Shown: positions 7,261 to 15,466, numbered from the stretch's first letter. The stretch is 64,000 nucleotides of DNA from an uncultured Clostridia bacterium (GCA_944384985.1 CALWVM010000009.1:37538-101537); one strand, 5' to 3'. Notes: generated by a model not told the origin, from the sequence alone. Made by a program: numbers and translations.

Positions 7261-7902
7261 CTACTTGTTTTTTTCAACACTTTTTGAGTTTGCATAGATT
7301 TTGTGCATTGTTTCGTCATCATAATGAGTATCAAGATATTGCTCAAAGTGATTTTTCGCATCTTCGCCGTTATCTCGCTTATCCATTCGTATTGCAGCTG
7401 AAGCAGACAGCGTAGCATCAAATACAAAGAATGCTATAAATGCCCAAATTATTACTTTATCAAAAGGTATATTGATTTTATCAAAGCATTTACTCATAAA
7501 CGGTATAACAAGCTTTACCCAAAATAACCCAAGCACTCCCCAAAAAAGTGAGTACAAAAGGCACACTCTGCCGTTTATATTTAGCGGAAGATGGCTGTAA
7601 TCCCAAGCTACCGAGCCGAAGCAAATTTCCTGTCCTAATGAACAGATATATTCAACAACAGTTCCACTGACAAAAGCAACTAAAAATATCTTCCAAGCAG
7701 ATGAATTTTGAAAATGCACAAGTAAAAGCGTGAGAAGTACGGCTCCCATTCCGTAGGCTACGCTGAGATGACCGAGCACAAGGGATTTTCTGCTTTCTAT
7801 GTAGCCAAGTTTAATCAAACACCAAAGTGTTTCTACACCGTAGCCTAAGTAACAGCCTGAAATGAATATCCATACATATTGATAAAAATTAAATTTAGCC
7901 AT
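7261..7902 (-). CDS. CmpB-type multi-pass membrane protein (putative ABC permease)
   Basis: The 213-residue protein has about five hydrophobic segments. It also carries motifs of the family annotated as putative ABC transporter permease/CmpB: G-Y-x-x-E-T-L-W-C near residue 23, G-T-V-V-E-Y and W-D-Y-S-H-L-P-L-N-I-N-G-R-V. The ATG at 7902 has GAGGAG upstream. It lies 32 nt after the YhgE gene and is almost certainly cotranscribed with it. No ATPase gene is adjacent, so an active transporter role is doubtful. The substrate is unknown. Confidence 0.8.
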   Translation of the reverse strand: MAKFNFYQYVWIFISGCYLGYGVETLWCLIKLGYIESRKSLVLGHLSVAYGMGAVLLTLLLVHFQNSSAWKIFLVAFVSGTVVEYICSLGQEICFGSVAWDYSHLPLNINGRVCLLYSLFWGVLGLFWVKLVIPFMSKCFDKINIPFDKVIIWAFIAFFVFDATLSASAAIRMDKRDNGEDAKNHFEQYLDTHYDDETMHKIYANSKSVEKNK

Positions 7903-7934
7903 ATGTATTCTCCTCTTTTAAACAATAGGATGGT

Positions 7935-10721
7935 TTATTTAGACACTGCCATTTTTTCCTTTGTGTTAGCATCAATTCTCTGTAAATCCTTTTTTAGTGA
8001 GCTGTGGCTAAAGATAAGTGTTAAAGCAAGGAACACCACGAAGAAAGCAGCAAGTATTATTGCACTTTTTCCTGCGTTTGAACCTGCCGTTCCGCTTATA
8101 GCCTCTTTAAAGAGTTGTGTAGAATATGTCATTGGCAGAATTTTATTGATAACTCTGAAGAAGCCTGACTGTGTTTCTATCGGGAAAGTACCGGCGCAGG
8201 ATGTAAGCTGAAGAATAAGCAGTAAAAGTGAAACAAATTTGCCTGCGTCACCGAGATTAATAATACAGAACTGTATTATTGTCATAAAGGTTAATGAAAC
8301 AAGTATGCAGGACATAAACAGCATTAACGGATTATTTACAACAATGTGAAGAATGTCCTTGATTACTATTGCAAGAAGTACACCCTGAGCCATACTGATA
8401 AGACCAAAGGATAGTGTTCTCAAAATTATTCTGTTAGAGTCCTTGGTAAGTGATTTTATTTTTCTGTTATAATCAAGATAAATACCAAAGTAAATCATCA
8501 AGCCACCTACCCAAAGTGACAGACACATAAAGTATGGTGCGAAGGCAGAACCGTAATTTTCCACCGGCTGAACATATTCTGTTACTGTTGATATAGGCTC
8601 TTCGGCATAATCTGCAAGTCCGTCCAAAGCATTTAGCTGAATGATAGTATCGGTGATTGATTCATCAACACCATCCTTTGCATTGCTAATACCGTTGTCA
8701 AGCTGAGTTGCACCATCATTAAGTGAATATGCACCTGTTCTTAATGTTGATATACCATTATCAAGCTGAACTGTACCGACAGACAAATCATTAGCACCTG
8801 TTGATAACTTGTCAGCACCTGCAAGTAATTTACCTGAGCCGTCTGCAAGAGCCGAAACACCGTTTGAAAGTGCAGGTACCTTTGAATTGAGTTGTATAAG
8901 ACCTGTGCTAAGTTCACCTGCTCCCTCGTCAAGTGCATTTACTCCCTGAGTAAGGGCAGGGATTTTTGATGTTAATGAAGAAGTACCCTCTTTAAGCTGA
9001 GCAGCACCGTTAGCAGCTGACGCAACACCATCTATATAGCTGTTAACGCCTGTGCTTAGTGTGCTTGCACCGATTGAAAGCTCATTTGCACCTTGATTAA
9101 GAGCATTGCTGTTACTGTTAAGAGTATTAAGTCCTGTTTTTAATGCCTGTGCTCCTGAGTTTAGTGTATTGTTATTAGATTTTAATGTACTAAGTCCCTG
9201 ATTAAGAGCATACGCACCTCCTAACAATGTACTGCTGTCCGTATTGTTACCAAAGCCTGATTGCAATGCCTGCAAGCCTGTAAGAAGCTGCGAAGTGTTG
9301 TTTTTAACATCTTTCATACCGTCAGTCAATTCCGTAACGCCGCTACTTACCTGGTGAGCACCTGACTTAAGAGCAGGGAGGCTGTTGTCAAGCTGTTCAA
9401 ATCCACTGACTGCCACATTAAGATACTGAGTATCACCTGTTGTCTGATAGTATTTAAGAGCGTTTAAAGCATTCGTATAATTTGTACTGAATGTGCAGAT
9501 GCCCTCATACACCTGTGATGTACCGGAGGAAAGGGCATCAAGACTGCTGTCGGGAGCTGTGTGCTCAAGCTGTTGTGATGAAGCCTGAACCTGTGTAACA
9601 ATTTGATTTAATCCTTCGTTTGCCTGATTAATACCATTATAAAGATTATTTGCTCCTGCACTTGCACTTTCAACACCTGTTGTGTATGCGTCGATACCGT
9701 TGGCAAGAGTAACAGCACCCGAATTGGCAGATGATACACCATCTGTATATGTTTGAATTCCGCTTTTAAGAGATGTGGCACCTGCGTTTAATTGCTGTGC
9801 ACCCGCAGTAAGAGAGGGACTGTTTGATTTTAAGGTATCAAGACCTGTGCTGAGCTGAAGTGCGCCATTATTAAGCAGTGCCGCACCGCCGGATAATTCC
9901 GGAATTTTTGAATTTAATGCAGCTGTTCCGTTTCTTAGGACAACTGAACCGTCTGTAAGCTGCTGAACACCATCGGCTAATTGAGGAACTGAGGCATTTA
10001 AGGTATTTGCCCCTTTATCAAGCGCTTTAATTCCGTCAAGAAGTGTTACTGCACCGTCTGACACCTGTTTACTGCCGTCAGCAAGAGCACTTGATCCTTC
10101 GGATAATTTATCTGCTCCGTCAGCAAGCTCGTTAGTACCGCTACTCAGTTTTCCGGATCCGTCCGATAATTGCTTGAATCCGTTTTGCAGCTCACCCATT
10201 GAATCGGGTACGCTTTCCAGCTTGTCGCAAAGAGTAGTAATTATTTCTTTATCAATGCTTGAATTAACTGTTTGCTTAATTGTAGGCATTGCGTTTTCAA
10301 GTATCTGTGCAGCAAGATAATTCTTTTTTTGGTTTGCCGTGTAAACAATCGAACTATGTAGTTTTTCAGTGTCCTTTGAAGCAGTTGAGGCATTGCTTGA
10401 AAAATCTTTAGGAATTGTTATTGAAGCGTAATAATCATTTTCAAGTACACCTTGTTCTGCGTCTGCATTATCGGTAAATACAAATTTAAGTGTTCCGTCC
10501 TTTTCAAGATTATCGCAGATTTCCTGACCGAGATTTCTCTCCTCGCCGTTAATAACAGCACCGCTGTCAAGATTAACTACTGCCACGGGAACATCATCAA
10601 GTCTTGCATACGGGTCCCAGAATGCTCCTAAATAGAAATAGGAATAAAGCAAAGGGATAACCAGTACGCCTATGATGATTGCCGTCTTCATAATCCACGG
10701 CGTTTTCTTCTTTTCTTTCAT
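7935..10721 (-). CDS. YhgE/Pip domain membrane protein with long LxxG repeat region
   Basis: The 928-residue protein starts with one TM segment (about residues 13-31). An extracytoplasmic YhgE-type N-domain follows (P-V-A-V-V-N-L-D-S-G-A, then D-Y-Y-A-S-I-T-I-P-K-D-F-S). A central repeat region of roughly 500 residues comes next, with periodic L-x-x-G units such as L-S-S-G-T-N-E-L-A-D-G-A-D-K-L. About six C-terminal TM segments of ABC-2 type close the protein. This layout is that of phage-infection (Pip) and YhgE proteins, which relate to type VII secretion-associated and MmpL-like membrane proteins. The ATG follows AAGGAG. A perfect palindrome about 100 bp upstream is a likely TetR operator. 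Substrate and role are unknown. Confidence 0.9.
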   Translation of the reverse strand: MKEKKKTPWIMKTAIIIGVLVIPLLYSYFYLGAFWDPYARLDDVPVAVVNLDSGAVINGEERNLGQEICDNLEKDGTLKFVFTDNADAEQGVLENDYYASITIPKDFSSNASTASKDTEKLHSSIVYTANQKKNYLAAQILENAMPTIKQTVNSSIDKEIITTLCDKLESVPDSMGELQNGFKQLSDGSGKLSSGTNELADGADKLSEGSSALADGSKQVSDGAVTLLDGIKALDKGANTLNASVPQLADGVQQLTDGSVVLRNGTAALNSKIPELSGGAALLNNGALQLSTGLDTLKSNSPSLTAGAQQLNAGATSLKSGIQTYTDGVSSANSGAVTLANGIDAYTTGVESASAGANNLYNGINQANEGLNQIVTQVQASSQQLEHTAPDSSLDALSSGTSQVYEGICTFSTNYTNALNALKYYQTTGDTQYLNVAVSGFEQLDNSLPALKSGAHQVSSGVTELTDGMKDVKNNTSQLLTGLQALQSGFGNNTDSSTLLGGAYALNQGLSTLKSNNNTLNSGAQALKTGLNTLNSNSNALNQGANELSIGASTLSTGVNSYIDGVASAANGAAQLKEGTSSLTSKIPALTQGVNALDEGAGELSTGLIQLNSKVPALSNGVSALADGSGKLLAGADKLSTGANDLSVGTVQLDNGISTLRTGAYSLNDGATQLDNGISNAKDGVDESITDTIIQLNALDGLADYAEEPISTVTEYVQPVENYGSAFAPYFMCLSLWVGGLMIYFGIYLDYNRKIKSLTKDSNRIILRTLSFGLISMAQGVLLAIVIKDILHIVVNNPLMLFMSCILVSLTFMTIIQFCIINLGDAGKFVSLLLLILQLTSCAGTFPIETQSGFFRVINKILPMTYSTQLFKEAISGTAGSNAGKSAIILAAFFVVFLALTLIFSHSSLKKDLQRIDANTKEKMAVSK

Positions 10722-10820
10722 ACGATCGTCTCCTTATAACTTGTTGTATTTTGCTCTATTATAAATAGTAATGCATTTGCTGCTAAAAGTCATTAAACAA
10801 GTTATATAGAGCGCTTAAAA

Positions 10821-10848
10821 TTTTATCAAAAACTACAATTTGATAAAA
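10821..10848. promoter_or_regulatory. Perfect inverted repeat, candidate TetR operator
   Basis: TTTTATCAAA, 8-nt spacer, TTTGATAAAA: a perfect 10-8-10 palindrome about 100 bp before the YhgE start. Half-sites TTTTATCAA recur at about 5150, before the TetR gene, and at about 7186, before the oxidoreductase pseudogene. Size and symmetry suit a TetR dimer. Binding is an inference. Confidence 0.5.
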
Positions 10849-10947
10849 CTTTTTGGTATGATATTTTTATTGTTCGAATTAGTAAAAATATCTGGATATT
10901 CAAACTCCTTTGTGGTATTTGTTGTACTGCAAGGGAGTTGATTATTT

Positions 10948-11067
10948 ATGTCAATACTACAAGAACTATGGTATGGGAATATCAGACCAAACGAAGATAA
11001 AGTTATTACAGATGAGGAAAAAGAATTAGTTTCGCTGATTGCTAAGCATCACGAAACACTATACTAA
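10948..11067 (+). CDS. Short DUF6809-like protein, probably truncated
   Basis: The 39-residue frame M-S-I-L-Q-E-L-W-Y-G-N-I-R-P-N-E continues with an acidic helical stretch and ends K-H-H-E-T-L-Y. The opening matches small DUF6809 proteins seen in integrative elements, which are usually about twice as long. An AAGGGAG site lies upstream. Its end overlaps the end of the convergent Api92-like gene, whose own C-terminus is also lost, so a deletion probably joined the two near 11070. The function is unknown. Confidence 0.5.
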   Translation: MSILQELWYGNIRPNEDKVITDEEKELVSLIAKHHETLY

Positions 11068-11286
11068 TGTTCGATTAATATCAACATCAATAAAATCGCT
11101 GTATGCTTTCAGTCTTCTGTCCGTTCTGCTGCCTGCTTCAATATTCAAGCTTTCAGGCATAGGGATGATCTTGTTAAAATCTACCGTACCTAAGCCGTAA
11201 TCATCATTCTTGATTGCTTCAAGCATTTCACGGATTTTCCTTTCATCACCCTTTAAGGCAATAATATTTTCTACATGATTCGGCAT
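11059..11286 (-). CDS. Api92-like (DUF1281-type) protein, C-terminally truncated
   Basis: The product starts M-P-N-H-V-E-N-I-I-A-L-K-G-D and contains I-I-P-M-P-E-S-L-N-I-E-A-G-S, typical of the ferredoxin-like N-terminal domain of Api92-like proteins encoded on plasmids, phages and integrative elements. Normal members are about 150-200 residues; this one stops after 75, right after Y-S-D-F-I-D-V, in sequence that looks unrelated. The start at 11286 follows a GGAGG site. Probably non-functional; a relic of an ICE or phage cargo region. Confidence 0.65.
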   Translation of the reverse strand: MPNHVENIIALKGDERKIREMLEAIKNDDYGLGTVDFNKIIPMPESLNIEAGSRTDRRLKAYSDFIDVDINRTLV

Positions 11287-11318
11287 TTATTTTTCCTCCT
11301 GTTCATAATATATTTCTT

Positions 11319-11450
11319 TTATTTTCTGTCAGATAGTCGATATGACTGGAGCGATTCCTGCGCCCCCACTATCTTATACAGTCGACGGTCTTTAAGTCCG
11401 GAACGAGATGCGCCTATCCCTACGAACACATCAAAAAATCGGATTGCCAT
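11319..11450 (-). pseudogene. Possible C5-DNA methyltransferase N-terminal remnant
   Basis: The minus strand reads F-F-D-V-F-V-G-I-G-A-S-R-S-G-L and then Y-K-I-V-G-A-Q-E, resembling the SAM-binding motif I (F-x-G-I-G) of C5 methyltransferases. The frame stops after 43 codons. Its ATG lies inside the terminator hairpin at 11434-11460 and has no ribosome site, so it cannot be a normal gene. It may be a fortuitous match. Confidence 0.28.
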
Positions 11451-11460
11451 AGCAATCCGA
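11434..11460 (-). terminator. Intrinsic terminator after the DUF4314-like gene
   Basis: CGGATTGC and GCAATCCG form a stem with a CATA loop (plus-strand reading), followed by six T on the minus strand. It lies 30 nt past the stop codon at 11492. Confidence 0.75.
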
Positions 11461-11491
11461 CTGCCTTTATCTATATATTTTTCGTGCCACC

Positions 11492-11788
11492 TCACATTCC
11501 GAGGACAGGGGTGTTACCTTCGTCCATATTTTCATTTTGTTCTTCCGCAAGTTCCTCATCGGTGAGTTTGCGGAAGCTGTCCTCGCCGTGGACAAGGGCA
11601 AGGGTTCTGCCGTTATCCCATTTCATATGGATTTGCGCGGCATCATCTACATGGACAACTGTGCCTTTTGTTCCGCTCGGTACCGGGGCATAGGGATCAT
11701 CCATACTTAAAAGCACTAATCTCGTACCGGGCGGATAACACCTTTTCATATGCTCGGTAAATTTTCTTTCTGATTCAAATTTGTTCAT
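11492..11788 (-). CDS. DUF4314-like protein
   Basis: The 98-residue protein contains P-P-G-T-R-L-V-L-L-S-M-D-D-P-Y-A-P-V and G-T-K-G-T-V-V-H-V-D-D-A-A-Q-I-H-M-K-W-D-N-G. This is a small beta-barrel pattern typical of DUF4314 proteins found in conjugative and integrative elements of Firmicutes. The ATG at 11788 has AAAGGAG upstream. The acidic tail is normal. It is intact and has its own terminator, unlike its neighbours. It supports an element origin for the AT-rich zone; its molecular function is unknown. Confidence 0.75.
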   Translation of the reverse strand: MNKFESERKFTEHMKRCYPPGTRLVLLSMDDPYAPVPSGTKGTVVHVDDAAQIHMKWDNGRTLALVHGEDSFRKLTDEELAEEQNENMDEGNTPVLGM

Positions 11789-11884
11789 CGTCTTGCATCT
11801 CCTTTGGTTTTAAAATATATAAAATGAAAAAAGCCAACCGTTGAATGATTTCCATTCTTAAACGATTGGCTATGTATATATACG

Positions 11885-11921
11885 AAAAAAGGCAGATAGA
11901 TTTTTTAATTTCTATCTGCCT
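11885..11921 (-). terminator. Second terminator hairpin downstream of tRNA-Ala
   Basis: GGCAGATAGA and TCTATCTGCC form a stem followed on the minus strand by six T. It is the sister copy of the hairpin at 72-109. Confidence 0.65.
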
Positions 11922-11961
11922 GATTCTATAGATATTTAATTTTACGAGAATGAAAGTCAGC

Positions 11962-11997
11962 AAAAAAAGACTGCGTTTTTATTCGCAGTCTTTTTTT
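11962..11997 (-). terminator. Terminator of the tRNA-Ala gene
   Basis: AAAAAGACTGCG pairs with CGCAGTCTTTTT right after the tRNA 3' end on the minus strand. A slightly mutated copy (CACAGTC instead of CGCAGTC) lies at 164-198 next to the tRNA pseudogene. Confidence 0.75.
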
Positions 11998-12000
11998 ATA

Positions 12001-12076
12001 TGGTGGAGACGGTCGGGATCGAACCGATGACCTCCACACTGCCAGTGTGGCGCTCTCCCAGCTGAGCTACGCCCCC
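12001..12076 (-). tRNA. tRNA-Ala (anticodon GGC)
   Basis: The 76-nt minus-strand sequence begins GGGGGCG and ends with an encoded CCA. The D-stem is GCTC/GAGC, the anticodon stem CCACA/TGTGG with loop C-T-G-G-C-A-G, and the T-loop GTTCGATCC. The acceptor stem pairs with two G-U pairs. Anticodon GGC reads GCC and GCU alanine codons. Terminator hairpins follow. It marks the border between AT-rich and GC-rich DNA, and its 5' end is repeated twice upstream (12077-12310). Confidence 0.96.
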
Positions 12077-12310
12077 ATATCTTTGCATACCGTTGATTTT
12101 ATTGCGCTTCGGCATGCTTTTTATATTCAATTGTTCAATGCGTTTCGGGGTAGTTTACCTGTCGGCTTGCGCTCCCAGCTGAGCTACGCCCCCATATGTT
12201 CGCAAACCGTTGATACAACTCCGTTTCGGTATGCTTTTTATATTTAATTGTCAAATGCGTTCCGTGGTAGTTTACCTGTTGGCTTGCTCTCCCAGCTGAG
12301 CTATACCCCC
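12077..12310. repeat. Two tandem 117-bp units carrying tRNA-Ala 5' ends
   Basis: Upstream of the tRNA-Ala gene the DNA repeats with a period of exactly 117 bp. Each unit ends in a copy of the tRNA 5' portion (CCCAGCTGAGCTA then CCCCC, plus-strand reading) at about 12169-12193 and 12286-12310. Both also share CCGTTGAT, GCTTTTTATATT, AATTG and GTAGTTTACCTGT blocks. The tRNA fragments are about 25 nt and cannot be functional. The units have diverged by point changes, so they are not recent or an assembly stutter. Confidence 0.8.
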
Positions 12311-12857
12311 ACGTGGGTCATATTTGCGGCGTAAAGCCGCTTTTGCGAGAGCTATTATAGCATACCCTTTTCGTTTGTGCAAGGTCTTTTTTCAAAAATT
12401 TTTCACCTGTTAAAATCGGTGCGTGCGTGACCGGTTGGCGGCGGCGCGAGCAAGCCCACGCTCTACAATGCGGGAGTTCGGCTTTTTCGGTTTGATAGTG
12501 TTGTCCATGTGGTTTTCGGCGGTATATATTGGGCCGATGTGAAAGCCAGCCGCTGCGCGGTTGCGCGGACTTTTGATTTTAATACTTTTCTCCTGCCGCA
12601 CGTCTAACGTCTAATCTCTAACATCTAAAATCTAAAATGGGCAGGCGTGGAAGCCTGCCACTACGCGGCGGAAAAATTTTCCGGCGGTATATGAATTTTT
12701 TGCGGGTCTGCATTCATATTGCACAAAATTTTTTGTCCGATTTTGGCATATTGTCTAAACATGTGCTGTAAGCATAGGCATTTTGCCTTTTTTGTGCTAT
12801 ACTGTTGTTCGAATATGGCTGCCCGTATGGGCGCCGCCCTCAAAAGGACGTGACCGC
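12311..12857. other. Intergenic region, no gene seen
   Basis: About 550 nt between the tRNA repeat and the hydrolase gene. Frames here have no ribosome site and no recognisable protein. A low-complexity stretch of repeated TCTAA/TCTAAAA words lies near 12602-12638. GC content rises sharply here compared with the left side. AAAGGACG at 12842-12849 belongs to the next gene. Confidence 0.6.
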
Positions 12858-13826
12858 ATGGAATTTCTGACGAACGAATTCACTTTTCCCTCCGCTTCCG
12901 GGCTTTGCGATATTTTCGCCCAAAGCGCCGCCCCTGCGGATTTTGGCGCGGTGAAAGGCGTTGTGCAGATCGCGCACGGCATGGCGGAATATTCCAACCG
13001 CTATGCGCAGTTTGCGCTGGAGCTTTGCAAGCGCGGCTATGCCGTTTATATCAACGACCACCTCGGGCACGGGCAATCCACTGCCAGCGAAGAGGAACTC
13101 GGTTTCTTCGGCGACAACGGCGGGGAAAGCCTTGTGGAAGACATGAAACAGCTTTCCGATATTGCGCGGCAGGAATACCCGAATGTGCCGTTTTTCCTGT
13201 TTGGTCACAGCATGGGCTCTTTTTTGGCACGCAAGTACTCCGCAAAATACGGGCATATGCTCGACGGCGTGATCTACTGCGGAACAAGCGGCCCAAACCC
13301 CGCGGTCGGTATGGGCATTCTGCTTTCTGACGCCGTCATCAAAAGCGAGGGGCAGATGTACCGCTCCAAGTTTCTTGATTCCATGGCGTTTGGCTCTTAC
13401 AACCGCAAGACCGCCAAAAATACGGATTTTGACTGGCTTTCGCGCGACGAAAGGGAAGTCGAAAAATATGTGCATGACAAGCACTGCGGATTCCTGTTCA
13501 CCGCAAACGGCTTCAAAACGCTGTTTTCGCTGCTTAAGGAAGTCTCGGCAAAAGTGTGGTACAACACCGTGCCTGCTGAGCTTCCGATCCTGCTGATCTC
13601 CGGTGACAAAGACCCCGTCGGGGAATACGGCAAAGGCGTGACGGAGGTCTACAAGTCCTTACGCAAAACCGGACATACGGGCGTGATGATGAAGCTCTAC
13701 CCGGAAGCGCGCCACGAGCTTTTGAACGAGCTTAACCGCCGCGAAGTGACCGAGGACATCCTCGGCTGGCTCGACGCGCATCTGCCCGCCCCCGAACCCG
13801 CCGTTGCCGCCGCCGGCGAAGCTTAA
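12858..13826 (+). CDS. Alpha/beta hydrolase, lysophospholipase/monoacylglycerol-lipase type
   Basis: The 322-residue protein has the serine-hydrolase triad of this fold. The nucleophile elbow is G-H-S-M-G-S near residue 122, the acid is in L-I-S-G-D-K-D-P-V-G and the histidine in A-R-H-E-L-L-N-E. The oxyanion-side H-G-M-A-E-Y-S-N-R-Y motif is typical of PldB/monoglyceride-lipase-like enzymes. No signal peptide is present, so it is cytoplasmic and probably hydrolyses lysolipids or acylglycerols. The ATG at 12858 follows AAAGGACG; longer in-frame starts lack a site. The C-terminus is Ala/Pro-rich. It is monocistronic and precedes the purine operon. Confidence 0.85.
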   Translation: MEFLTNEFTFPSASGLCDIFAQSAAPADFGAVKGVVQIAHGMAEYSNRYAQFALELCKRGYAVYINDHLGHGQSTASEEELGFFGDNGGESLVEDMKQLSDIARQEYPNVPFFLFGHSMGSFLARKYSAKYGHMLDGVIYCGTSGPNPAVGMGILLSDAVIKSEGQMYRSKFLDSMAFGSYNRKTAKNTDFDWLSRDEREVEKYVHDKHCGFLFTANGFKTLFSLLKEVSAKVWYNTVPAELPILLISGDKDPVGEYGKGVTEVYKSLRKTGHTGVMMKLYPEARHELLNELNRREVTEDILGWLDAHLPAPEPAVAAAGEA

Positions 13827-13916
13827 ATCGGCTGTTGTGATATTCCACAAAGCGGCTTTTGAATTCGGGGGATAGTTGTTTATCCCGCCGATATTCAAAA
13901 ACCAAAGGCGCGGCAC

Positions 13917-13945
13917 TTGATTTTCAGCGTCAAAAAAAGTAGAAT
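13917..13945 (+). promoter_or_regulatory. Sigma-A-type promoter of the purine operon
   Basis: TTGATT, 17-nt spacer, TAGAAT. It is the best promoter match upstream of purE and would give a leader of about 145 nt. I see no purine riboswitch core in this leader. Confidence 0.5.
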
Positions 13946-13973
13946 ATCAGTATAAAGCTACAAAAGGCAGCCG

Positions 13974-14005
13974 AGCCCGGCATCCTTTTTCGGGACGGGC
14001 TTTTT
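13974..14005 (+). terminator. Terminator or attenuator hairpin before purE
   Basis: AGCCCG and CGGGCT plus an inner TCC/GGGA stem, followed by TTTTT. It lies between the likely purine promoter and purE, so it could attenuate the operon. It could also simply end the hydrolase transcript, if the promoter above is not real. Confidence 0.5.
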
Positions 14006-14096
14006 CCGTTTTCGGGCACCGCGTTTGCAGTGCACTGCGGTACGGCGGTTTGCACTGTGGTTTTAGGAGAACGTTTTTTATTGTGAGGTATTGCAT

Positions 14097-14588
14097 ATGA
14101 AAAAAGTAGCCGTCATCATGGGGTCTGACAGTGACCTGCCGATTGCCGAAAAAGCTGCGGCGCAGCTGAAAGAATTCGGGATTCCCTTTACGGTGCGGGT
14201 CATGTCCGCGCACCGCACACCTGACGAAGCGTGTGCGTTCGCCAAAAATGCCGAGAAAGAGGGCTTCGGCGTGCTTATTTCGATTGCCGGTATGGCGGCG
14301 CACTTAGGCGGCGTGCTTGCGGCGAACACGACGCTGCCCGTTATCGGTGTGCCCGGCAAATCCTCGTTTGAGGGGCTTGACGCGCTGCTTGCCACCGTGC
14401 AGATGCCCTCCGGCATCCCTGTGGCGGCCGTCGCGGTGAACGGCGCGAAAAACGCCGCGATCCTCGCAGCCGAGATACTGGCGCTCTCAGATGAAGCGCT
14501 TGCCGGGAAGCTGCACGATATGCGCAAAAAAATGGCGGAAGAAGTCCGCGAAAAGGACGCACGCATCTGCGCACAGTTTGCCGACTGA
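14097..14588 (+). CDS. purE: N5-CAIR mutase / AIR carboxylase catalytic subunit
   Basis: PurE makes the carboxylated intermediate CAIR from AIR or N5-CAIR in purine synthesis. The 163-residue length is standard. Motifs G-S-D-S-D-L-P (residues 9-15), S-A-H-R-T-P (about 41-46) and V-Q-M-P-S-G-I-P-V are present. The ATG at 14097 is preferred because GTGAGG lies 8 nt upstream. It is the first gene of a nine-gene operon. No purK is found in the window; whether one exists elsewhere decides which substrate is used. Confidence 0.95.
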   Translation: MKKVAVIMGSDSDLPIAEKAAAQLKEFGIPFTVRVMSAHRTPDEACAFAKNAEKEGFGVLISIAGMAAHLGGVLAANTTLPVIGVPGKSSFEGLDALLATVQMPSGIPVAAVAVNGAKNAAILAAEILALSDEALAGKLHDMRKKMAEEVREKDARICAQFAD

Positions 14589-14637
14589 CACAAACGCCCG
14601 TAAACGATTGAAATTCAAAAATAAAAGGAGCTTCAAC

Positions 14638-15348
14638 ATGGAAAAACTGGAACAGCTGTATGAAGGCAAGGCAAAAAAGGTCTTTAGAACCGACGATCCC
14701 GAGCTTTTGATTGTAGACTACAAGGACGATGCCACCGCTTTCAACGGTGAGAAAAAAGGTACCATCATGGGCAAAGGCGTGGTCAACAACCGCATGACCA
14801 ACCATGTGTTCGCACAGCTTGAAAAGGTCGGCGTACCCACGCACCTTGTAAAAGAACTCTCCGACCGGGAAACGCTTGTGAAAAAGGTTTCGATCATCCC
14901 GCTGGAAGTCATCGTACGCAACGTTGCGGCGGGCAGTTTTTCCAAGCGCATGGGTGTGCCGGAAGGCACGCAGCTGCTCTGCCCCATTTTGGAATTCAGC
15001 TATAAGAACGACGACCTCGGCGACCCGTTCATCAATGACGATTACGCACTGGCGCTCGGCCTTGCGACACAGGAGGACATTGACACCATTAAAGCTTACA
15101 CCCGCAAGGTCAATGAATTCCTGAAAGGCTACTTCCTCAACGCCGGTATGAAGCTTATCGACTTCAAGATCGAATTCGGCAAAACTTCGGACGGCACCAT
15201 CATCCTCGCCGACGAAATTTCCCCCGATACCTGCCGCCTGTGGGACGTCAACACCAACGAAAAGCTGGACAAGGACCGCTTCCGCCGCGACATGGGCAAC
15301 GTAGAAGAAGCCTATAACGAAGTGTTTAAGCGCTTAGGCCTTGCATAA
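14638..15348 (+). CDS. purC: SAICAR synthetase
   Basis: PurC joins aspartate to CAIR using ATP. The 236-residue protein has the N-terminal [10 protein letters not shown] loop, [16 protein letters not shown] and the signature [22 protein letters not shown] precedes the ATG at 14638. It lies 49 nt after purE. A hairpin near 15379-15403 lies between purC and purF and might modulate read-through; otherwise the genes are one operon. Confidence 0.96.
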   Translation: MEKLEQLYEGKAKKVFRTDDPELLIVDYKDDATAFNGEKKGTIMGKGVVNNRMTNHVFAQLEKVGVPTHLVKELSDRETLVKKVSIIPLEVIVRNVAAGSFSKRMGVPEGTQLLCPILEFSYKNDDLGDPFINDDYALALGLATQEDIDTIKAYTRKVNEFLKGYFLNAGMKLIDFKIEFGKTSDGTIILADEISPDTCRLWDVNTNEKLDKDRFRRDMGNVEEAYNEVFKRLGLA

Positions 15349-15466
15349 AAACGGATAACAAGCGACAAAGCTCCGCATCCTCTGGATCTCCGGGGCTTTT
15401 CCGCTTTTTTCCGGAACCAAAGTCACGGGCGGCGTATCGGGTTGCCGTCCAAGAAGAAGGGAAAGC

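Noticed and set aside
12077-12310. CRISPR-like array at the 117-bp repeat
   Set aside because: There are only two units, the unit is far longer than a CRISPR repeat, no unique spacers are present, and the repeat contains tRNA pieces.
12410-12601. A 63-codon basic frame near the tRNA repeat
   Set aside because: No ribosome site and no family pattern; Arg-rich text is typical of GC-rich non-coding frames.
13950-14096. Purine riboswitch upstream of purE
   Set aside because: I looked for the conserved three-way-junction core and did not find it; only a terminator-like hairpin is present.
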